Shown here: positions 30,817 to 40,612 of the stretch, piece by piece
How positions within the stretch are numbered: the stretch's first letter is position 1
How the letters are laid out: every line of letters begins with the position of its first letter
From: Meiothermus sp.
GTDB lineage: Bacteria; Deinococcota; Deinococci; Deinococcales; Thermaceae
NCBI RefSeq assembly: GCF_025060375.1
Contig: NZ_JANXCG010000038.1
Location: 1 to 64,000 of the forward strand
DNA: 64,000 nt
Reading direction: 5' to 3'
Program-made: the position numbers and the translations under genes
Notes under the pieces: generated by a model
The model's input: only the letters and a program-made list of their open reading frames with translations
The model's database searches: none
What the model was told of the DNA's origin: nothing

Positions 30817-31445
30817 GGCCGACCTCCGCCGCTCGGCTGGCCTCCTTGCTGGGTCTGGCCAGTGTAGGTGTAGACCGTCATGGTCAGGCTGGTGTTGATG
30901 GTGGGGTTGGTGGGATCGGCGGCACTGGCCCCACCGGCGCCCCCTAAGGACAGGTTCAGCCCAGAGATGGTGGCAAAGCGCTGGAAAGCCTCCAGGTTGC
31001 GCAGGAAGACATAGAGTTCAGGGAAGGGAGACTCCACCTGCAAGGCCAGGTTGGTGGCCCGCACGTTGGCCACACCCTGGTTGTCTCCGGGGCTGCGGTT
31101 CAGCGCGCGCAGTACCACCCCGCTCTCTCGGGCGGTCTGGGCCAGCCCAGCCAGAACCCGGCCGAGCTGCTCGGTAGGTGGGAGTTCCCTTAGGAACTGC
31201 TGGCGTTCGGCTTCGAGGCGGGCGATGGTCTCCCGAAGTTGGGGCAAGGCCCGTTGGGCGGCCCGACCGCGGTCGCGCTCAATGGTTAGCCGGTCTATCT
31301 CAGCCTGTAATTCGGGGATGCGGCCTTGTAGGGGCTGAGTTATGAAGAAGTACCAGAGCATCCCGAGGAGGAGGGCCGCTACCATGGCCACGATGGCCCA
31401 CTCGCGCTGGCCCATTCTAGCGAGAAGGGCTACCACTGCCTTCAC
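30813..31445 (-). CDS. pilO: Type IV pilus assembly protein PilO
   Basis: A 210-residue inner-membrane protein: one helix (AIVAMVAALLLGMLWYFF, about 16-34), a coiled coil (LQGRIPELQAEIDRLTIERDRGRAAQRALPQLRETIARLEAERQQFL) and a ferredoxin-like alpha/beta domain (VANVRATNLALQVESPFPELYVFLRNLEAFQRFATISGLNLSLGG), the PilO fold that pairs with PilN. The start is uncertain: GTG 31445, GTG 31436 (well spaced from AGGAGG) or ATG 31415 just after the pilN stop. The reported start overlaps pilN by 29 bp. Third gene of the operon. Confidence 0.88.
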   Translation of the reverse strand: MKAVVALLARMGQREWAIVAMVAALLLGMLWYFFITQPLQGRIPELQAEIDRLTIERDRGRAAQRALPQLRETIARLEAERQQFLRELPPTEQLGRVLAGLAQTARESGVVLRALNRSPGDNQGVANVRATNLALQVESPFPELYVFLRNLEAFQRFATISGLNLSLGGAGGASAADPTNPTINTSLTMTVYTYTGQTQQGGQPSGGGRP

Positions 31446-32079
31446 CTCCTGTGCTATTGGCGGTGGCCTGGGGCTGGCTTACCAAGCCCACCGTGGCCCC
31501 AAAGGTGTAAATTTGCCGCTGTTGATCTAGGCTTGCGCTTTGGAAGTTTATACCAAAGCGGGGGGAGTTTTCAAAAGCCTCCACAAAACGAACCAGGGCG
31601 TTCTGACCTATGGCCTCGCCTTGTAGGCTGAACTCGATGTTGACGGGTTTCCCGTCGTAGACGCCGTTTTGCACGTTGGCCTGAACCTCTTGGGGGGTCA
31701 GAGCCCGGGTACCAATGCTGCGTAGAGCAATCCCGAAGCGACGGCCCTCCCGGGGAATTTGGTTGATAACCAGAGCTAGATTGTCCGACCAGGGCACAAA
31801 GCGCTCCCGAAGCTGATTGCGCACCGAAAGAAGCTGCTCCAGCTCGCGTTGCTGTTGATTGAGGCGGTTTTGCTCGGCGATAAAGGGTCTGAGTACGTCC
31901 ACCTCTACCTGGAGCTGATCCCGCTGGGTTTGGAGGGCCTGAATCTGGGAGAGGGTGGAAAGGTGCAGGAAGGCTACGGTGGCCGCAACCGCTAGCACCA
32001 CGGCAACGGCTGCCAGCCGCCACCAACCCGGCTCCACTCGGCGGCGGAGGTCTTTTGGGAGGAGGTTGAGCCTAATCAA
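31417..32079 (-). CDS. pilN: Type IV pilus assembly protein PilN
   Basis: A 220-residue bitopic protein. The N-terminus IRLNLLPKDLRRR is the conserved INLLP motif that docks into the cytoplasmic groove of PilM; a membrane helix follows (RLAAVAVVLAVAATVAFLHL, about 22-41), then a coiled coil with many Gln residues and a ferredoxin-like domain. The start codon is TTG at 32079, which alone gives the conserved N-terminus and has GGGGGTGA 8 bases upstream; it overlaps the end of pilM by 8 bp, so translation is coupled. Use of TTG in this conserved operon is notable. Confidence 0.9.
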   Translation of the reverse strand: MIRLNLLPKDLRRRVEPGWWRLAAVAVVLAVAATVAFLHLSTLSQIQALQTQRDQLQVEVDVLRPFIAEQNRLNQQQRELEQLLSVRNQLRERFVPWSDNLALVINQIPREGRRFGIALRSIGTRALTPQEVQANVQNGVYDGKPVNIEFSLQGEAIGQNALVRFVEAFENSPRFGINFQSASLDQQRQIYTFGATVGLVSQPQATANSTGGEGSGSPSR

Positions 32080-33208
32080 GCGGGTTCACCCCCCGGAGCG
32101 CTAACCCCACCGGCACGGCAAACTCGGCTGAGAGGCTGCGCAGGTGTTCCACGTCGAAACGGCTTTTGTCAATCTGGATATCCTGCCAGGGATCGGCCAT
32201 CTCGAGCGGTATGCCCAGCGTATCGGCCAGAAGGGGCACCAGACTACGCAGTTTGCTTCCTCCCCCGGCCACGAAGCCCTGGTCTACACCTAGGTCGCCC
32301 ATCTGTACCCGGAAGAACTCCAGGCTGCGCCTGAGCTCGGTGGTGAACTCAACCAAAACCGGTCGGATGGCGTCGTACATACGGGCTGGATTGAAGCGCT
32401 CCCGCTCAGCATCGAAGTCCAGGAGCAGGTCTTCATCCTCGGTGGGGATGGTGGCCAGGCCGTAGTTCCTTTTGGCCTCTTCAGCGGCCATCACGTCGAG
32501 GTTGAAAGCCTTGGCGATGGCCGCGGTGAAGTCCTTGCCAGACAGCTGTATAACGCGGTTCAGAAGGAGCCGCTCCCCGCGGGTGAGCACCAGGGCTGAG
32601 GTCTCGGCTCCGATTTCCAAGAAGAGCGTGATGGGCTCGCGGTCAGTTGCCCGAAGCCTGGACTCGAGCGTGCGCAGGCCAGCAAAGGGCTTTACATCTA
32701 TTATCAGGGGTTCCAGCCCCGCTGCCTTGAGGGCCTCCACCAGGCTGGCTATGGTCTCCTGACGGGCTGCCCCGACCACCACGTCCATCTGCTCGCCTTC
32801 GGGAATGTTCTCCGGCGGGTCCAGGGGTGCGTAGTCCAGCACCACCTCATCGATGGGGAAGGGAATGTAGCGCTCCGCCTCCCAACGAACCGCCTCTTCC
32901 ATCTGCTTGGGGGGCATCTTGGGCACCTGCAGGGTGCGGGTAATGACGGCCAGGTTGCTGGCTGCGGTGACCACGTAGCGCTTTCGGGTGCGCATCTCGG
33001 CCAGCATTTCCTTGAGGGTATCGGCCAGGGCCCCAGGCTCCGCCACAGAACCCTCGCGTATGACCCCCGGGGGTGTGGGCCGGATGCTCAGCGCCTTCAG
33101 GCTAGGAGGGGTTCCCGAGAGCTCCACCATCTTAATGTTGGCCGAGCCGATCTCGAGGCCCAGCGCCTCGACCCTGGGCCTCAGCAACCCACTGAAAAAA
33201 TCACGCAC
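32072..33208 (-). CDS. pilM: Type IV pilus assembly protein PilM
   Basis: A 378-residue cytoplasmic actin-like ATPase that links the pilus machine to the inner-membrane PilN-PilO. It shows the FtsA/PilM pattern: LGLEIGSANIKMVELSG (phosphate-1 loop), TAASNLAVITRTLQVPKMP, EAVRWEAERYIPFPIDEVVLDY, VVVGAARQETIASLVEALKAAGLEPLIIDV, FLEIGAETSALVLTRG, QGFVAGGGSKLRSLVPLLADTLGIPLEMADPW. Start GTG 33208 after AAAGGGGG. First gene of the pilMNOWQ operon, behind an extended -10 promoter. Confidence 0.94.
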   Translation of the reverse strand: MRDFFSGLLRPRVEALGLEIGSANIKMVELSGTPPSLKALSIRPTPPGVIREGSVAEPGALADTLKEMLAEMRTRKRYVVTAASNLAVITRTLQVPKMPPKQMEEAVRWEAERYIPFPIDEVVLDYAPLDPPENIPEGEQMDVVVGAARQETIASLVEALKAAGLEPLIIDVKPFAGLRTLESRLRATDREPITLFLEIGAETSALVLTRGERLLLNRVIQLSGKDFTAAIAKAFNLDVMAAEEAKRNYGLATIPTEDEDLLLDFDAERERFNPARMYDAIRPVLVEFTTELRRSLEFFRVQMGDLGVDQGFVAGGGSKLRSLVPLLADTLGIPLEMADPWQDIQIDKSRFDVEHLRSLSAEFAVPVGLALRGVNPLD

Positions 33209-33246
33209 GCTGCCCCCTTTCCCGCATGTGTCTCAAGCTAGGGGTA

Positions 33247-33255
33247 AGTATAACA
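33247..33255 (-). promoter_or_regulatory. pilMNOWQ promoter (extended -10)
   Basis: TGTTATACT on the minus strand: TG, one base, TATACT (33247-33252). No good -35 lies at the expected distance, which fits an extended -10 promoter. The rest of the 209-bp gap up to 33417 shows nothing clear. Confidence 0.45.
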
Positions 33256-33417
33256 TGGCAAATCGGCTTGCCTGCCCCCAAATTGACCATCTAGGACACC
33301 CCAAGTACCCCACGGGGGGTTCGCACCCTGGTTGGTCAAGCGCTGAAAACCCAGCATCGGGTCGGGCTCCAGCCTGAAATCGGGCGAGGGCACCAGGTCA
33401 TGGCCCCTCTCGAGCCC

Positions 33418-34422
33418 TCACAGGGCCTTGGCCACAGCCTGGGCGAATTCCAGGGTAGTGGCGCTGCCTCCCAGGTCTGGGGTGCGGGGACCTTCTGCGA
33501 GCACCCGGTCTACCGCCGCCTCTATCCGTTGAGCTGCCGCAGATTCGCCCAGGTACTCGAGCATCATCGCGGCCGAGAGGATGGCTGCGGTGGGGTTGGC
33601 TATGCCTTTGCCCGCAATGTCGGGTGCGCTCCCGTGTACCGGCTCGAAGACCGCGTGTTCCTTGCCTATGTTGCCGCTGGCGGCGATGCCCAGTCCCCCT
33701 ACCAGCCCCGCTGTTAGGTCGGAGAGGATGTCGCCGAAGAGGTTGGTGGTTACGATGACGTCGAAGCGCTCGGGGTTGCGCACAAGTTGCATCGCGCAGT
33801 TGTCAATGATGATGTCCTGGGTTTTCAGCTCAGGAAAACGGGCTGCTTCGGCCAGGACGGTGTTCATGAAGAGGCCCTGGGTTACAGGCAGGACATTGGC
33901 CTTGTGGGCTATGTGGAGCTGTTTGCGTGGGCGGGCAGCGGCCAGCCGGGCTGCATACTCGCCTATGCGCGCGCTGGCGCGGCGGGTAATGACCGTATCG
34001 GCGATGGCAATTTCGCCGTCTAGGTAGCTTCGCTCCTGTTCCACGTAAAGCCCCTCGGTGTTTTCACGTACCACCACCAGATCCACCCCCGGTCTGGAGC
34101 CGGGTACCGGGTGGTGCTTGGCTGGGCGGACGTTGGCGAAGAGGTCAAGTTTGCGCCGGAGATACCGGATGGCTCCGAAAAAGCCAGGAACCTTCCGGGT
34201 GGGGCTGGTGGCTGCGCCGAAAAGGGTGGCGTCGGTGTGCTTTATGGCTTCTAGGGTGGCTTCGGGCACGGAGATACCTGTTCGCTCAAAGGTTTCCCAG
34301 CCTGCCTGGGCCTCCACAAATTCGAGCCTGACCCCTGTGGCCTCGAGGACCAGTCGGGCTGCGGGGATCACCTCATGTCCGATGCCATCGCCTTCAATTA
34401 GGCATATCTTGTAGCTTTTCAT
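33418..34422 (-). CDS. hicd: Homoisocitrate dehydrogenase
   Basis: A 334-residue beta-decarboxylating dehydrogenase of lysine synthesis by the alpha-aminoadipate pathway, a feature of Thermus and relatives. Signatures: [22 protein letters not shown] at the start, [36 protein letters not shown] (substrate loop with the Arg that favours homoisocitrate), [47 protein letters not shown], and [30 protein letters not shown]. From memory it is nearly identical in these blocks to the Thermus enzyme, so I prefer this over isocitrate or isopropylmalate dehydrogenase. No other lysine gene is in the window. Start ATG 34422 after GGGTGA. Confidence 0.9.
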   Translation of the reverse strand: MKSYKICLIEGDGIGHEVIPAARLVLEATGVRLEFVEAQAGWETFERTGISVPEATLEAIKHTDATLFGAATSPTRKVPGFFGAIRYLRRKLDLFANVRPAKHHPVPGSRPGVDLVVVRENTEGLYVEQERSYLDGEIAIADTVITRRASARIGEYAARLAAARPRKQLHIAHKANVLPVTQGLFMNTVLAEAARFPELKTQDIIIDNCAMQLVRNPERFDVIVTTNLFGDILSDLTAGLVGGLGIAASGNIGKEHAVFEPVHGSAPDIAGKGIANPTAAILSAAMMLEYLGESAAAQRIEAAVDRVLAEGPRTPDLGGSATTLEFAQAVAKAL

Positions 34423-34457
34423 AGCTCACCCCCAGCCATTCTAGCGCCCCCCTTTCG

Positions 34458-34463
34458 TATACT
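34458..34463 (+). promoter_or_regulatory. yebC -10 box
   Basis: TATACT, 15 bases before ATG 34479. The short leader contains GGTGAT, a possible ribosome site. Confidence 0.45.
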
Positions 34464-34478
34464 GAAGGCTGGTGATGT

Positions 34479-35216
34479 ATGGCCGGTCATAGCAAATGGG
34501 CTCAGATTAAGCGCAAAAAGGCAGCCAACGACCTGAAAAAGGGAAAAATCGTCAGCAAATACCTTCGCCTCATTGCTGCGGCTGCGCGGGCTGGGGGTAG
34601 CACCGACCCGGCAGCCAACCCCAGCCTGCGCAACCTGATTGAGGCCGCGCGGGATGCCGATGTGCCCAGCGACAACATCGAGCGTTTGCTGAAGCGTCTT
34701 TCGGGAGGCGAGGAGGAAGGCGCCCAGTATGAGGAGGTGGTCTACGAGGGCTATGCCCCAGGGGGGGTGGCGGTGATTGTGCAGGCCCTTTCCGACAACC
34801 GCAACCGGACCGCTTCCGAGGTGCGCCACATCTTTAACAAGCACGGGGGTAGCCTGGGGGCCACAGGCTCGGTTTCCTGGCAGTTTGAGCGCCGGGGTTA
34901 TATCTGGATCTCCCCCAACACCGAAGCGGCGCAGGAGGCCGCCATTGAGGCGGGGGCAGTTGACCTGCAGGAGGGGGAGGGGGGCATAGAGGTCTACACC
35001 GACCCTCAGGAAGTTTACGCGGTAGCCAGCGCCCTCAAGGCCAGGGGGTTCAAGCCCGAAAACACCGAGATCACCATGGTCCCTCAGAACACCGTTAGCC
35101 TGAGCCAGGCAGAGGCGGAGAAGGTACTCAAGATGGTGGAGGCCCTGGAGGAGCTGGACGACGTGCAGAACGTCTACACCAACCTCAACCTGGAGAACGT
35201 CTCGGTTGAGGCCTGA
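34479..35216 (+). CDS. yebC: YebC/PmpR family protein (probable translation or transcription factor)
   Basis: A 245-residue member of the YebC family, which starts with the invariant MAGHSKWAQIKRKKAANDLKKGK and continues with ARAGGSTDPAANPSLRNLIEAARDADVPSDNIERLLKR and EEVVYEGYAPGGVAVIVQALSDNRNRTASEVRHIFNKHGGSLGATGSVSW. Family members were described as DNA-binding regulators and, more recently, as factors that help ribosomes through stalling motifs. Full-length and unbroken. Divergent from the homoisocitrate dehydrogenase gene; cysE follows after 57 bp. Confidence 0.95.
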   Translation: MAGHSKWAQIKRKKAANDLKKGKIVSKYLRLIAAAARAGGSTDPAANPSLRNLIEAARDADVPSDNIERLLKRLSGGEEEGAQYEEVVYEGYAPGGVAVIVQALSDNRNRTASEVRHIFNKHGGSLGATGSVSWQFERRGYIWISPNTEAAQEAAIEAGAVDLQEGEGGIEVYTDPQEVYAVASALKARGFKPENTEITMVPQNTVSLSQAEAEKVLKMVEALEELDDVQNVYTNLNLENVSVEA

Positions 35217-35273
35217 CAATACCCCCGGTGGGTTTGCCCCCGGTGCCCCGATGGGCCATAATGGGCGATAATC

Positions 35274-35816
35274 ATGTGGAAGCTTCTGGAGTACCTTCGG
35301 GAGGATGTCCAGGCTGTTTTGGAGCGCGACCCCGCGGCCCGGGGGCCTCTGGACGCGATTTTGTTCAGCCCTGGAATGCACGCTCTGTGGATGCACCGGC
35401 TAAACCACCGCCTCTGGAAGGCCAACTTCAGGCTTCTGGCCCGCTTTTTGGCCCATCTGACCCGGATGTTCACGGGGGTGGAGATTCACCCGGGGGCCCG
35501 CATCGGCCGCCGGGTGGTCATAGACCACGGGATGGGCGTCGTCATAGGGGAAACCGCTGAGGTGGGGGATGATGTGATGATGTACCACGGGGTGACCCTG
35601 GGGGGTACGGGCTTTACCCGGGAGAAGCGCCACCCCACGATTGGCAAAGGGGTGCTCCTAGGGGCCCACGCGGTGGTGTTGGGGCCGATAGAGGTAGGGG
35701 ATGGGGCCCGGGTGGGAGCAGGAGCGGTGGTGACCAAATCGGTGCCCCCTGGGGCCACGGTGGTGGGCAACCCCGCCCGGATCATTGAACGCGCGCCTGA
35801 GGTGGTGGAGGCTTGA
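35274..35816 (+). CDS. cysE: Serine O-acetyltransferase
   Basis: A 180-residue hexapeptide-repeat acyltransferase that acetylates serine with acetyl-CoA, the first step of cysteine synthesis. N-terminal helices ([45 protein letters not shown]) are shorter than in E. coli CysE, as usual for this clade. The left-handed helix carries [46 protein letters not shown] with the catalytic histidines and [20 protein letters not shown]. The end differs from the feedback-binding tail of E. coli. Stop codon lies 1 bp from that of queA on the other strand. Confidence 0.94.
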   Translation: MWKLLEYLREDVQAVLERDPAARGPLDAILFSPGMHALWMHRLNHRLWKANFRLLARFLAHLTRMFTGVEIHPGARIGRRVVIDHGMGVVIGETAEVGDDVMMYHGVTLGGTGFTREKRHPTIGKGVLLGAHAVVLGPIEVGDGARVGAGAVVTKSVPPGATVVGNPARIIERAPEVVEA

Positions 35817-35817
35817 C

Positions 35818-36808
35818 CTAGAGGATGAGCATGGCGTCCCCCAGGCTGTAGAAGCGGTAGCCCTCCTCGACCGCCACCTGGTAGGCCTGCTTCATCAGCG
35901 CGTGGCCCATGAAGGCCGATACCAACATCAGGAGGGTGGACCTAGGTAGGTGGAAGTTGGTGATCAGGGCGTCCACCACCTGGTAGCGGAACCCCGGGCG
36001 GATGAAAAGCTGGGTCTCCCCCCTACCGGCGCGGAGTTCCTTGCCATCCCAGGCGGTTTCCAGCGTTCGCACCACGGTGGTGCCCACTGCCACAACCCTA
36101 CGCCCCTCGGTTTTAGCCTGGCTTATGGCCTGGGCAGTTTCTGGGGGTACCTCGTAGGGCTCCTGGTGTAGGGTGTGCTGCTCGAGAGGGCCCCGCACAG
36201 GTTTGAATGTGCCAGGCCCCACATGTAGGGTGATGCAGTGAATTTCCACCCCCATGTTGCGGACCTGCTCGAGAAGCCTTGGTGTAAAGTGCAGCCCGGC
36301 GGTGGGGGCAGCCACCGAGCCAGGGGTACGCGCGTAGACCGTCTGGTAGCGCTCTGGTTCCACAGGGGCTTGGATGTAGGGGGGTAGGGGGGTCTGACCG
36401 ATCTGCTCTAGGTGCTCCCAGAGGTTCCCGTGGAAACGCAGAACGCGGCTTCCGTCAGGCTCCAGGCCTTCTAGGGTGGCGGTCAGGCCGCTGGAGAAGG
36501 AGAGGGTCTGCCCTAGCTTGACCCGCCGGGCGGGCCTGAGCAGGGCCTCCCAGTACCCCGGATGGTCTGGTTTTTCCCGCACTAGCAGTACCTCAATGGG
36601 GGTTCCGTGAGGGTTTTTGGCGAAGATACGGGCGGGGATGACCTTGCTTTCGTTGAGTACCAGCACGTCCCCGGGCCGCAGGTACTGGGGCAGGTCCCGG
36701 AAGATGCGGTGCTCGAGCCGGCCGCTTTGCCGGTGCACCACCATCAGCCGCGAGGCATCGCGGGGCTCGGCGCCTTTTTGGGCGATGAGCTCAGGGGGTA
36801 GATGGTAG

Positions 36809-36828
<20 letters not shown>
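35818..36828 (-). CDS. queA: S-adenosylmethionine:tRNA ribosyltransferase-isomerase
   Basis: QueA moves the ribosyl part of SAM to preQ1 at position 34 of tRNAs, in queuosine synthesis. The 336-residue protein starts [28 protein letters not shown] and has the family blocks LNESKVIPARIFAKN, TAGLHFTPRLLEQVRNMGVEIHCITLHVGPGTFKPVRG, TVVRTLETAW, FIRPGFRYQVVDALITNFHLPRSTLLMLVSAFMGHALM and YRFYSLGDAMLIL. I chose ATG 36828, which gives the usual start and overlaps the end of the NYN nuclease gene by 20 bp, implying coupled translation. Confidence 0.95.
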
Positions 36829-37402
<574 letters not shown>

Positions 37403-37468
37403 AAACAAAGGCCAAAAAAGGGCGAGGCCCAGGGGGAATTGTACCACCCCCGGGCTCCCCGTTCGCGG

Positions 37469-38161
37469 CTAGCGCAGCCCGGCCAGCTCCCGTCGGGCCC
37501 GTTCCTGGTCGTAGCGGTCGGCCGCGGTTTTAGGGGTCAGCGCCAAGGCAGCCTCATACTGCTTGCGGGCCTCGTCCTTCTTCCCTTGAGCGGCCAGCAC
37601 CCCGGCCAGCTCTACCCGGTGGATGATGGCCTGAGGCTCGAGCTGAATGGCCTCGTTGAAGAGGGGCAGAATCTGGTTGCTGTTGGCCCCGTAAAGCCAG
37701 CCCACGTTTTTGGAGGTGAGCGAGTGATGCCAAAGGGCTAAAGCCACCCGGGCGCCAGCGTGGCGGGGGTTTAGACGCAGGGCTTTGTCCAGGTTTTCCT
37801 TGATGCTGCTGGCCAGCCCCAGGCTCTCTAGGATGCCCCGGTACTGCGAGAGGCGGCCCTGGGCGCGGGCCAGCTCAAAGTAGGCCTCCGCGTTCTCGCT
37901 GTCGGCTTGGATAGCCCGCCGGGCGGCGGCCTCAGCCCGGCCGTACCAGTCGGCCTTCTCGCCGTCCTTAGCGACGTAGCCAGCGTAGTAGCTGGCGGCC
38001 TTGGCGGCTAGCGCCAGGCCGTCGGCGCTGGCCAGGCGTAGCCCAGCTTCATAGGCCTCCAGGAACCTTCCCTCGTCTATGAGGCGCTCCACCGCGCTGG
38101 AGCTTTGAGCAGAGGCCATCAGCAGAAAGGAGGCCATCCATAAAAAAATTAGACCCTTCAT
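37469..38161 (-). CDS. Secreted TPR-repeat protein
   Basis: A 230-residue protein with a signal peptide (KGLIFLWMASFLLMASAQ) followed by helical repeats. From about residue 75 the TPR pattern is clear: AEAAARRAIQADSENAEAYFELARAQGRLSQY, KENLDKALRLNPRHAGARVALALWHHSL, LFNEAIQLEPQAIIHRVELAGVLAAQGKKDEARKQYEAALAL. TPRs mediate protein contacts; here in the periplasm or at the outer surface. Ribosome site GGAGG lies 9 bases before ATG 38161 and a TAAAAT box about 21 bases upstream. Divergent from another TPR gene, with which it may work. Confidence 0.75.
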   Translation of the reverse strand: MKGLIFLWMASFLLMASAQSSSAVERLIDEGRFLEAYEAGLRLASADGLALAAKAASYYAGYVAKDGEKADWYGRAEAAARRAIQADSENAEAYFELARAQGRLSQYRGILESLGLASSIKENLDKALRLNPRHAGARVALALWHHSLTSKNVGWLYGANSNQILPLFNEAIQLEPQAIIHRVELAGVLAAQGKKDEARKQYEAALALTPKTAADRYDQERARRELAGLR

Positions 38162-38229
38162 AAGTTTTTTCCTCCGGCTTGGATTTTACTGGATGTGCAT
38201 CTTTGGGCAAGGGCCTGGAATGCTCATGT

Positions 38230-38235
38230 TACACT
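38230..38235 (+). promoter_or_regulatory. Leaderless-type -10 box, TPR membrane protein
   Basis: TACACT, 6 bases before ATG 38242. Confidence 0.45.
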
Positions 38236-38241
38236 ACCCCC

Positions 38242-39738
38242 ATGGCAGCGTTACGAGCGATTCCTTTCGCCTTGGGAATCGCACTGTTCGCATTCACGGG
38301 ATGGGCCCAGATGGACGCCAGTGGCTACTACGCCCAGTGCAGGGGTCTGTACGAGCGAGGCGCCCCAGACAGCGCCCGGGCCACCTGTGAGCTTGCCCTG
38401 ACCGCCAACCCCAACCACCTGCCCAGCCTTAAGCTGCTGGTCCGCATTCACCTAGAGGGCAACAACCTCGAGCGAGCCCAGGGTTACCTACAGCGGGCCG
38501 CTGAGCTTGGGCCGCAGGACCCGGAGGTGGCCCTGCTCACGGCCCGCTACCTCCTGATGACCGGACGCCCGGCAGAGGCCCTCTCCCGCCTGCCGCGGGG
38601 CTTCGGCGCTGAGTCGGTGCTGTTGCGGGCGCAGATCAACGAAGCCCTGGGCAACTACGAGGAGGCCTATGCCCTCTTTCGGCGGATCACTGCCCTCGAG
38701 GAGGCCAGGATGGGCGCGGCCCGGCTGGCCGAGCGCCTGGGGCGTCCTCAGGAAGCCATTGGCCTGCTGGGGGATAGCCCAAAGGAGCAGGTGCTCAAGG
38801 CCCGCCTGATGTGGCTTACGGGGGACCTTCAGCGGGCGGCCGATGCTCTGGAGGAGGTTCTGCCCCGGCTGGGGCCCTTGGATGCCGACTATACCCGTGC
38901 GCTGGGGCTTCTGGCCATGGCCTACTACGGCCTAGGGGAGTTTGATAAGGGCGCCTTGGTGCTCCGCCAGCTCTCCTCCCGGGTGAGCCTGCCCAGCAAC
39001 GTGTTGGAGAAGGTTTGGCCCTGGCTGGTGCTGTTTTTGATCTATCTGGGGCTTTTGCTCTACGGGGAGAGCCGGATTGAACCCATGCGTACGGTAGAAA
39101 TGGGGAGCGAGCGGCGGTTTGGTCCGGGTACCCTACACCTTTGGCTTCTGCTCAGCCTGAGCCTCGCGGGGCTGGCGGCGGTGGGGACGGGGTGGCTTCT
39201 TTACCACAACTTGCTGGCCTTGTTTGCCCCTTACCAGGGCCAGGTGGTGCGCCCGGTGTTCTACTTCCTTCTGGGGGCCTTTGCCCTTCTGCTGGCCTAC
39301 AGGCGCGTGGGAAGGGAAGGCATGGCCAGCGTTTTGGGACCCCGGGCCAACTGGGTGGAGGGCACCTGGGCGGGGCTGGTGGTGCTGGGCTTGCTGGGGG
39401 TTTACGCCTACTTGGCCAAGCCGTTGAACCTGGCCGGTCTGGGTACGATGTACCCCATCTTTTTTGGTCTGGCCCTGCTCGAGCTGGTGGTTCGCGGGGT
39501 GGGCTACCCGGTCTTCAAGGAGCGCTACAAGGAGCTTGCAGGCCCCATGATTCCGGTGTTGTTCGCTTTGGCAGTCCCCGGTCCTACACTTTTCTTCCTG
39601 GTGGTGAGCCTGTTTTTGGGCTGGCTTTACCTGCGCACCAAGGGTGCTTTGGCCGGAGCGGTGGCCTGGGTGCTGGCGGGGGTGGTGCTGGCCTTGGTGG
39701 CCAACCTGCCCTGGGTGCGCACGCTTTTGGGTAGCTGA
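38242..39738 (+). CDS. TPR protein with a degenerate CPBP-like membrane domain
   Basis: A 498-residue protein. Signal peptide or first helix (ALRAIPFALGIALFAFTGWAQ, 3-23), then TPR-like repeats to about residue 245 (ATCELALTANPNHLPSLKLLVRIHLEGNNLERAQGYLQRAAELGPQDPEVALLTARYL), then seven or eight membrane helices. The last helices resemble a CPBP (Abi) intramembrane protease: LLELVVRG (about 412-419) where the family has EExxxRG, LFALAV where it has FxxxH, and GWLYLRTKGALAGAVAW, close to the family's GWLYxRTGSLxAxIxxH. One Glu and both catalytic histidines are missing, so the domain is probably not a protease. TPRs would face the periplasm. Unusual combination; function unknown. Confidence 0.65.
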   Translation: MAALRAIPFALGIALFAFTGWAQMDASGYYAQCRGLYERGAPDSARATCELALTANPNHLPSLKLLVRIHLEGNNLERAQGYLQRAAELGPQDPEVALLTARYLLMTGRPAEALSRLPRGFGAESVLLRAQINEALGNYEEAYALFRRITALEEARMGAARLAERLGRPQEAIGLLGDSPKEQVLKARLMWLTGDLQRAADALEEVLPRLGPLDADYTRALGLLAMAYYGLGEFDKGALVLRQLSSRVSLPSNVLEKVWPWLVLFLIYLGLLLYGESRIEPMRTVEMGSERRFGPGTLHLWLLLSLSLAGLAAVGTGWLLYHNLLALFAPYQGQVVRPVFYFLLGAFALLLAYRRVGREGMASVLGPRANWVEGTWAGLVVLGLLGVYAYLAKPLNLAGLGTMYPIFFGLALLELVVRGVGYPVFKERYKELAGPMIPVLFALAVPGPTLFFLVVSLFLGWLYLRTKGALAGAVAWVLAGVVLALVANLPWVRTLLGS

Positions 39739-39752
39739 GGACAGGAGGGAGG

Positions 39753-40526
39753 GTGCGGGAGGTCTACTTTCTCTCCGATTTTGGTCTGGCCGACCCGTAT
39801 GCCGCGGTGGTCAAGGCGGTGATGCGGCAGGTGGCGCCTGGGCTTGCGGTGCACGATCTGGCCCACAACCTACCCCCAGGCGACCTGCGCCGGGCCAGCT
39901 ACATCCTGTACGAATCGGTGCCCTACCTGCCCCGTGGGGCGGTGGTGCTGGCGGTGGTGGACCCGGGGGTGGGCTCGAGCCGGCGGGCGGTGTTGGTGCT
40001 GGGTGAGCGGCTTTTCTACGTGGCCCCAGACAATGGGCTGCTGACCCTGGCCTACCTGCAAGACCCGCCCAAGAAGGCCTACCTGCTGGAAGACCCCGCG
40101 TACCACCTACCCCGGAAGTCCTCTACCTTTCATGGCCGGGATGTTTTCGGACCGGTGGCGGCTCACCTGGCAGCGGGGGTAGAGCCGCAGCGCTTTGGGC
40201 CGGAGCTGCCGGTGCGGGAGTTGCTGCGCCTGCCCATCCACCTGAGCTTTGGCCGACAGGGCGAGGTGCTGACCTTTGACCGCTTTGGCAACGCCATTAC
40301 CACCCTCTTGACCACGCCAGCTCAGATTCGGGGAAAGGCCGTGTGCATCCGCTACCATCGTATACCTGTGGCGACCCACTACGCTGAGGTGCCGGTGGGC
40401 GCGGCGCTAGCCTACATCGGAAGCGCGGGGTTGTTGGAGCTGGCGGTGCATCTGGGCAACGCCCGGGAGCAGCTTGGCTTGAGGGAGGGCGACCCGGTGG
40501 AGCTTTGTGAAGACCGGTGGGATTAG
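39753..40526 (+). CDS. SAM hydroxide adenosyltransferase (DUF62/SAM_adeno_trans)
   Basis: A 257-residue protein of the DUF62 family, which splits S-adenosylmethionine with hydroxide to adenosine and methionine and is related to fluorinase and chlorinase. Hallmarks: VYFLSDFGLADPYAAVVKAVMRQVAPG, DLAHNLPPGDLRRASYILYESVPYLPRGAVVLAVVDPGVGS, YVAPDNGLLT and STFHGRDVFGPVAAHLA, which supplies the Arg-Asp-His of the family. The C-terminal domain has LTFDRFGNAITTL. The physiological role (limiting SAM or scavenging) is unsettled. Strong AGGAGG before GTG 39753; only 14 bp after the TPR membrane protein, so likely co-transcribed. Confidence 0.9.
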   Translation: MREVYFLSDFGLADPYAAVVKAVMRQVAPGLAVHDLAHNLPPGDLRRASYILYESVPYLPRGAVVLAVVDPGVGSSRRAVLVLGERLFYVAPDNGLLTLAYLQDPPKKAYLLEDPAYHLPRKSSTFHGRDVFGPVAAHLAAGVEPQRFGPELPVRELLRLPIHLSFGRQGEVLTFDRFGNAITTLLTTPAQIRGKAVCIRYHRIPVATHYAEVPVGAALAYIGSAGLLELAVHLGNAREQLGLREGDPVELCEDRWD

Positions 40527-40612
40527 GGGAGTGTCGCTTCTTCACACTTTGCCTTGGGGCTTCGCGGTATGATTTGCAGTTTGTAGGGTAGGTTGCTATC
40601 ATAAAGCCGAGC

